Shown: positions 62,513-64,000 of the stretch, piece by piece
How the letters are laid out: every line of letters begins with the position of its first letter
How positions within the stretch are numbered: the first letter of the stretch is position 1
NCBI GenBank assembly: GCA_003151825.1
Contig: PLYO01000039.1
Location: 39,411 to 103,410, forward strand
Direction of reading: 5' to 3'
DNA: 64,000 nucleotides
Source: Ignavibacteriota bacterium
GTDB lineage: Bacteria > Bacteroidota > Ignavibacteria > Palsa-1295
Notes under the pieces: model-generated
Database searches by the model: none
What the model was told of the DNA's origin: nothing
Seen by the model: only the letters and a program-made list of their open reading frames with translations
Position numbers and translations under genes: made by a program

Positions 62513-64000
62513 ATGAAGTTCCAAAAATTAGCCGCACTTGCGGCTATTGGTGTATGCGTTCTATTTGCGTCCGCGCGCGTAAGCGCGCAAAGCGGCGCGG
62601 CCGGAAATGGCGTGTCTGCCGACATTCCACACATCGTTAGTTACCAGGGTCTTGTCACCGATAGTAAGGGCGCCCCGATTGCGGACGGCAACCACACGGT
62701 TACCGTCCGTTTTTATTCGGACGCCACGGGCACCTCGGGCGCCACCTGGCAGGATTCGTTCACCGTCACGACGGCGAACGGAATTTTTAATGTCATGCTG
62801 GGCAGCCAGACACCGCTTCCCGCCGGGATGAACGCGGCGTATGTCTCGACTGCGGTGGATAACGCTCCGGAAATGAAACCTTATTCGCAGCTATCTTCCG
62901 CGCCTTACGCGATGACGGTCGCGAACAATGCGATTACGACCGATAAGCTGGCCGACCATGCGATTACGACCGATAAGCTGGCCGACAATGCGATTACGAC
63001 CGATAAGCTGGCCGACCATGCGATTACGTCAGCAAAAATTGGAACGGATTACGTTGGCTCGATCTCTCTGAATGGGGAGAAGATGACCCTTCGTGGAGCC
63101 AATCTGAATATTGTCACGGATGGAACACTTCAGGCAACCTATGTGTCCACCTCGAACTCACTCCTTTTGCGCGCGATCGGCGGGGGCGGTAGTGGTGATG
63201 GAAACTCCACCTTTAGCCTTGGTGATTGGGGCAGCTCACCCTATCCGATGAATTATCACGGCGACTTACCTTTTAACGATGCAAACGGCAACGCAGCGGC
63301 CCTCACTTGCAACACCTCGACGACGAAGGGATTCCTCTGCGAAACAGGCACCGGCTCGGATGGGCAGGACCCGGTGTGGTGCACGATATCGCCGGATGAC
63401 CTTCCACCCCTGCAAAACTGCTCTGGCACGGTGCAAGTCGTGAACGGTGGCACGGGCGCGACGACAGCCTCGGGCGCCATGACGAATTTGCTGCCCTCGC
63501 AATCCGGCAATTCCGGAAAATTTTTGACGACGAACGGTTCGGGCACGCTTTCCTGGGCCTCGGCGGGCACGGGAGCGGTAACCTCTGTTGCCGTTTCCGG
63601 CGGGACGACGGGCCTGACGACAAGCGGCGGCCCGATCACATCGAGCGGCACGATTACGCTCGCCGGCACGCTGGCCGTGGCAAACGGCGGAACCGGCGCG
63701 ACAACGGCCACGGGCGCGCTGACGAACTTGCTTCCAACGACCGCCAACAATACGAATAAGTTCCTCCAATGGAACGGCTCGGCTTTTGTATGGGCAGCCG
63801 GCTCCGGCGCAACAGGAGCCACCGGCGCAACGGGAGCCACCGGCGCAACAGGAGCCACCGGCGCAACAGGAGCCACCGGCGCAACAGGATCGGCAGGCGC
63901 TACCGGTGCAGCCGGCGCGCAAGGCCCGACCGGAGCCACAGGCTCGATTGGCTTAACCGGCCCGACGGGAGCGCAGGGCGCAACCGGCCCGCAAGGCGCG
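62513..64000 (+). CDS. Surface/tail-fibre-like protein with collagen-like repeats, 3'-partial
   Basis: A 496-codon frame from ATG 62513 is open at the right edge. It has a signal peptide ([23 protein letters not shown], then Gln) and the [19 protein letters not shown] start domain. Four [12 protein letters not shown] units (62930-63030, 30-nt repeat) follow, then GDWGSSP and a [11 protein letters not shown]ys-rich patch. Two [18 protein letters not shown] tail-fibre modules come next, and finally GATGATGAT collagen-like Gly-X-Y repeats at the edge. It is probably a long fibre on the cell surface. The collagen region extends beyond the window. Confidence 0.8.
   Translation, partial: MKFQKLAALAAIGVCVLFASARVSAQSGAAGNGVSADIPHIVSYQGLVTDSKGAPIADGNHTVTVRFYSDATGTSGATWQDSFTVTTANGIFNVMLGSQTPLPAGMNAAYVSTAVDNAPEMKPYSQLSSAPYAMTVANNAITTDKLADHAITTDKLADNAITTDKLADHAITSAKIGTDYVGSISLNGEKMTLRGANLNIVTDGTLQATYVSTSNSLLLRAIGGGGSGDGNSTFSLGDWGSSPYPMNYHGDLPFNDANGNAAALTCNTSTTKGFLCETGTGSDGQDPVWCTISPDDLPPLQNCSGTVQVVNGGTGATTASGAMTNLLPSQSGNSGKFLTTNGSGTLSWASAGTGAVTSVAVSGGTTGLTTSGGPITSSGTITLAGTLAVANGGTGATTATGALTNLLPTTANNTNKFLQWNGSAFVWAAGSGATGATGATGATGATGATGATGATGATGSAGATGAAGAQGPTGATGSIGLTGPTGAQGATGPQGA
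62932..63030 (+). repeat. 30-bp tandem repeat (ITTDKLAD units)
   Basis: Three full copies and one partial copy of GCGATTACGACCGATAAGCT plus a GGCCGACCAT or GGCCGACAAT end, in frame. It encodes [11 protein letters not shown] and can vary in number by slippage. Confidence 0.88.

Noticed and set aside
62932..63030. CRISPR or mobile repeat
   Set aside because: The 30-bp units are in frame and encode ITTDKLAD repeats of a fibre protein.
63256..63939. 227-codon minus-strand frame with PVAPVAP repeats
   Set aside because: Antisense of the collagen-like GAT repeats.

Overview
The window is one contiguous piece of a moderately GC-rich bacterial chromosome. Several features point to the FCB superphylum (Bacteroidota/Chlorobi side), and the mix of genes looks most like a Kapabacteria or Ignavibacteria relative. 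The promoters carry the Bacteroidota-type -7 box TAnnTTTG, often only a few bases before the ATG. Shine-Dalgarno sites are mostly weak. RpoZ and a tiny Arg/Lys-rich mS38/bS22-like ribosomal protein (15781-15876) are of the Bacteroidota/Chlorobi type. The taxon is inferred from these features, because no rRNA or complete marker set is present.

Layout. 1-2044 is the 5' part of an exported outer-membrane-like protein gene that runs off the left edge. 2116-17267 is housekeeping: SirB1-type protein, PRPP synthetase, GNAT, acetyl-CoA synthetase overlapping an aquaporin, a CcsA/HemX-like protein with HemA, a TPR-glycosyltransferase/AsnB/GT4 cluster, HU/IHF, TPR proteins and YajQ. 17268-22719 is an accessory island rich in repeats. 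It holds BrnT/BrnA, a membrane-anchored prokaryotic STING-like protein with no CD-NTase nearby, a ComEC-type metallo-beta-lactamase protein coupled to a four-TM protein, and a RelE-like toxin facing a possible antitoxin. 22720-37864 returns to metabolism: ammonium transporter, 2-oxoacid dehydrogenase E2, exported peptidase, ATL protein, HpnE, MacA/MacB-like export proteins, arginase family, PdxST, EthD and crotonase.

37865-42774 is a second accessory stretch. It has twin small secreted proteins, a beta-gamma-crystallin-like protein with a long leader and a hairpin-rich 3' region, and an XRE/ImmA pair with a phased operator. 42904-50239 holds atpD (without atpC), a zeta-type kinase with a small partner, gmk, dnaB, a four-helix-bundle gene bracketed by palindromic repeats, a lipoprotein and rpoZ. 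50580-64000 is a surface-protein region. Four Gly/Thr/Asn/Ala-rich exported proteins and a fifth with collagen-like repeats (open at the right edge) are interspersed with about ten small coiled-coil genes that belong to two families and share duplicated intergenic cassettes.

The most interesting parts are the orphan STING within an island of other conflict-type genes, the coiled-coil/surface-protein expansion, and the four-helix-bundle gene with its repeat family. No tRNA, rRNA or CRISPR array was recognised. All functional calls rest on motif reading, and no database search was run.
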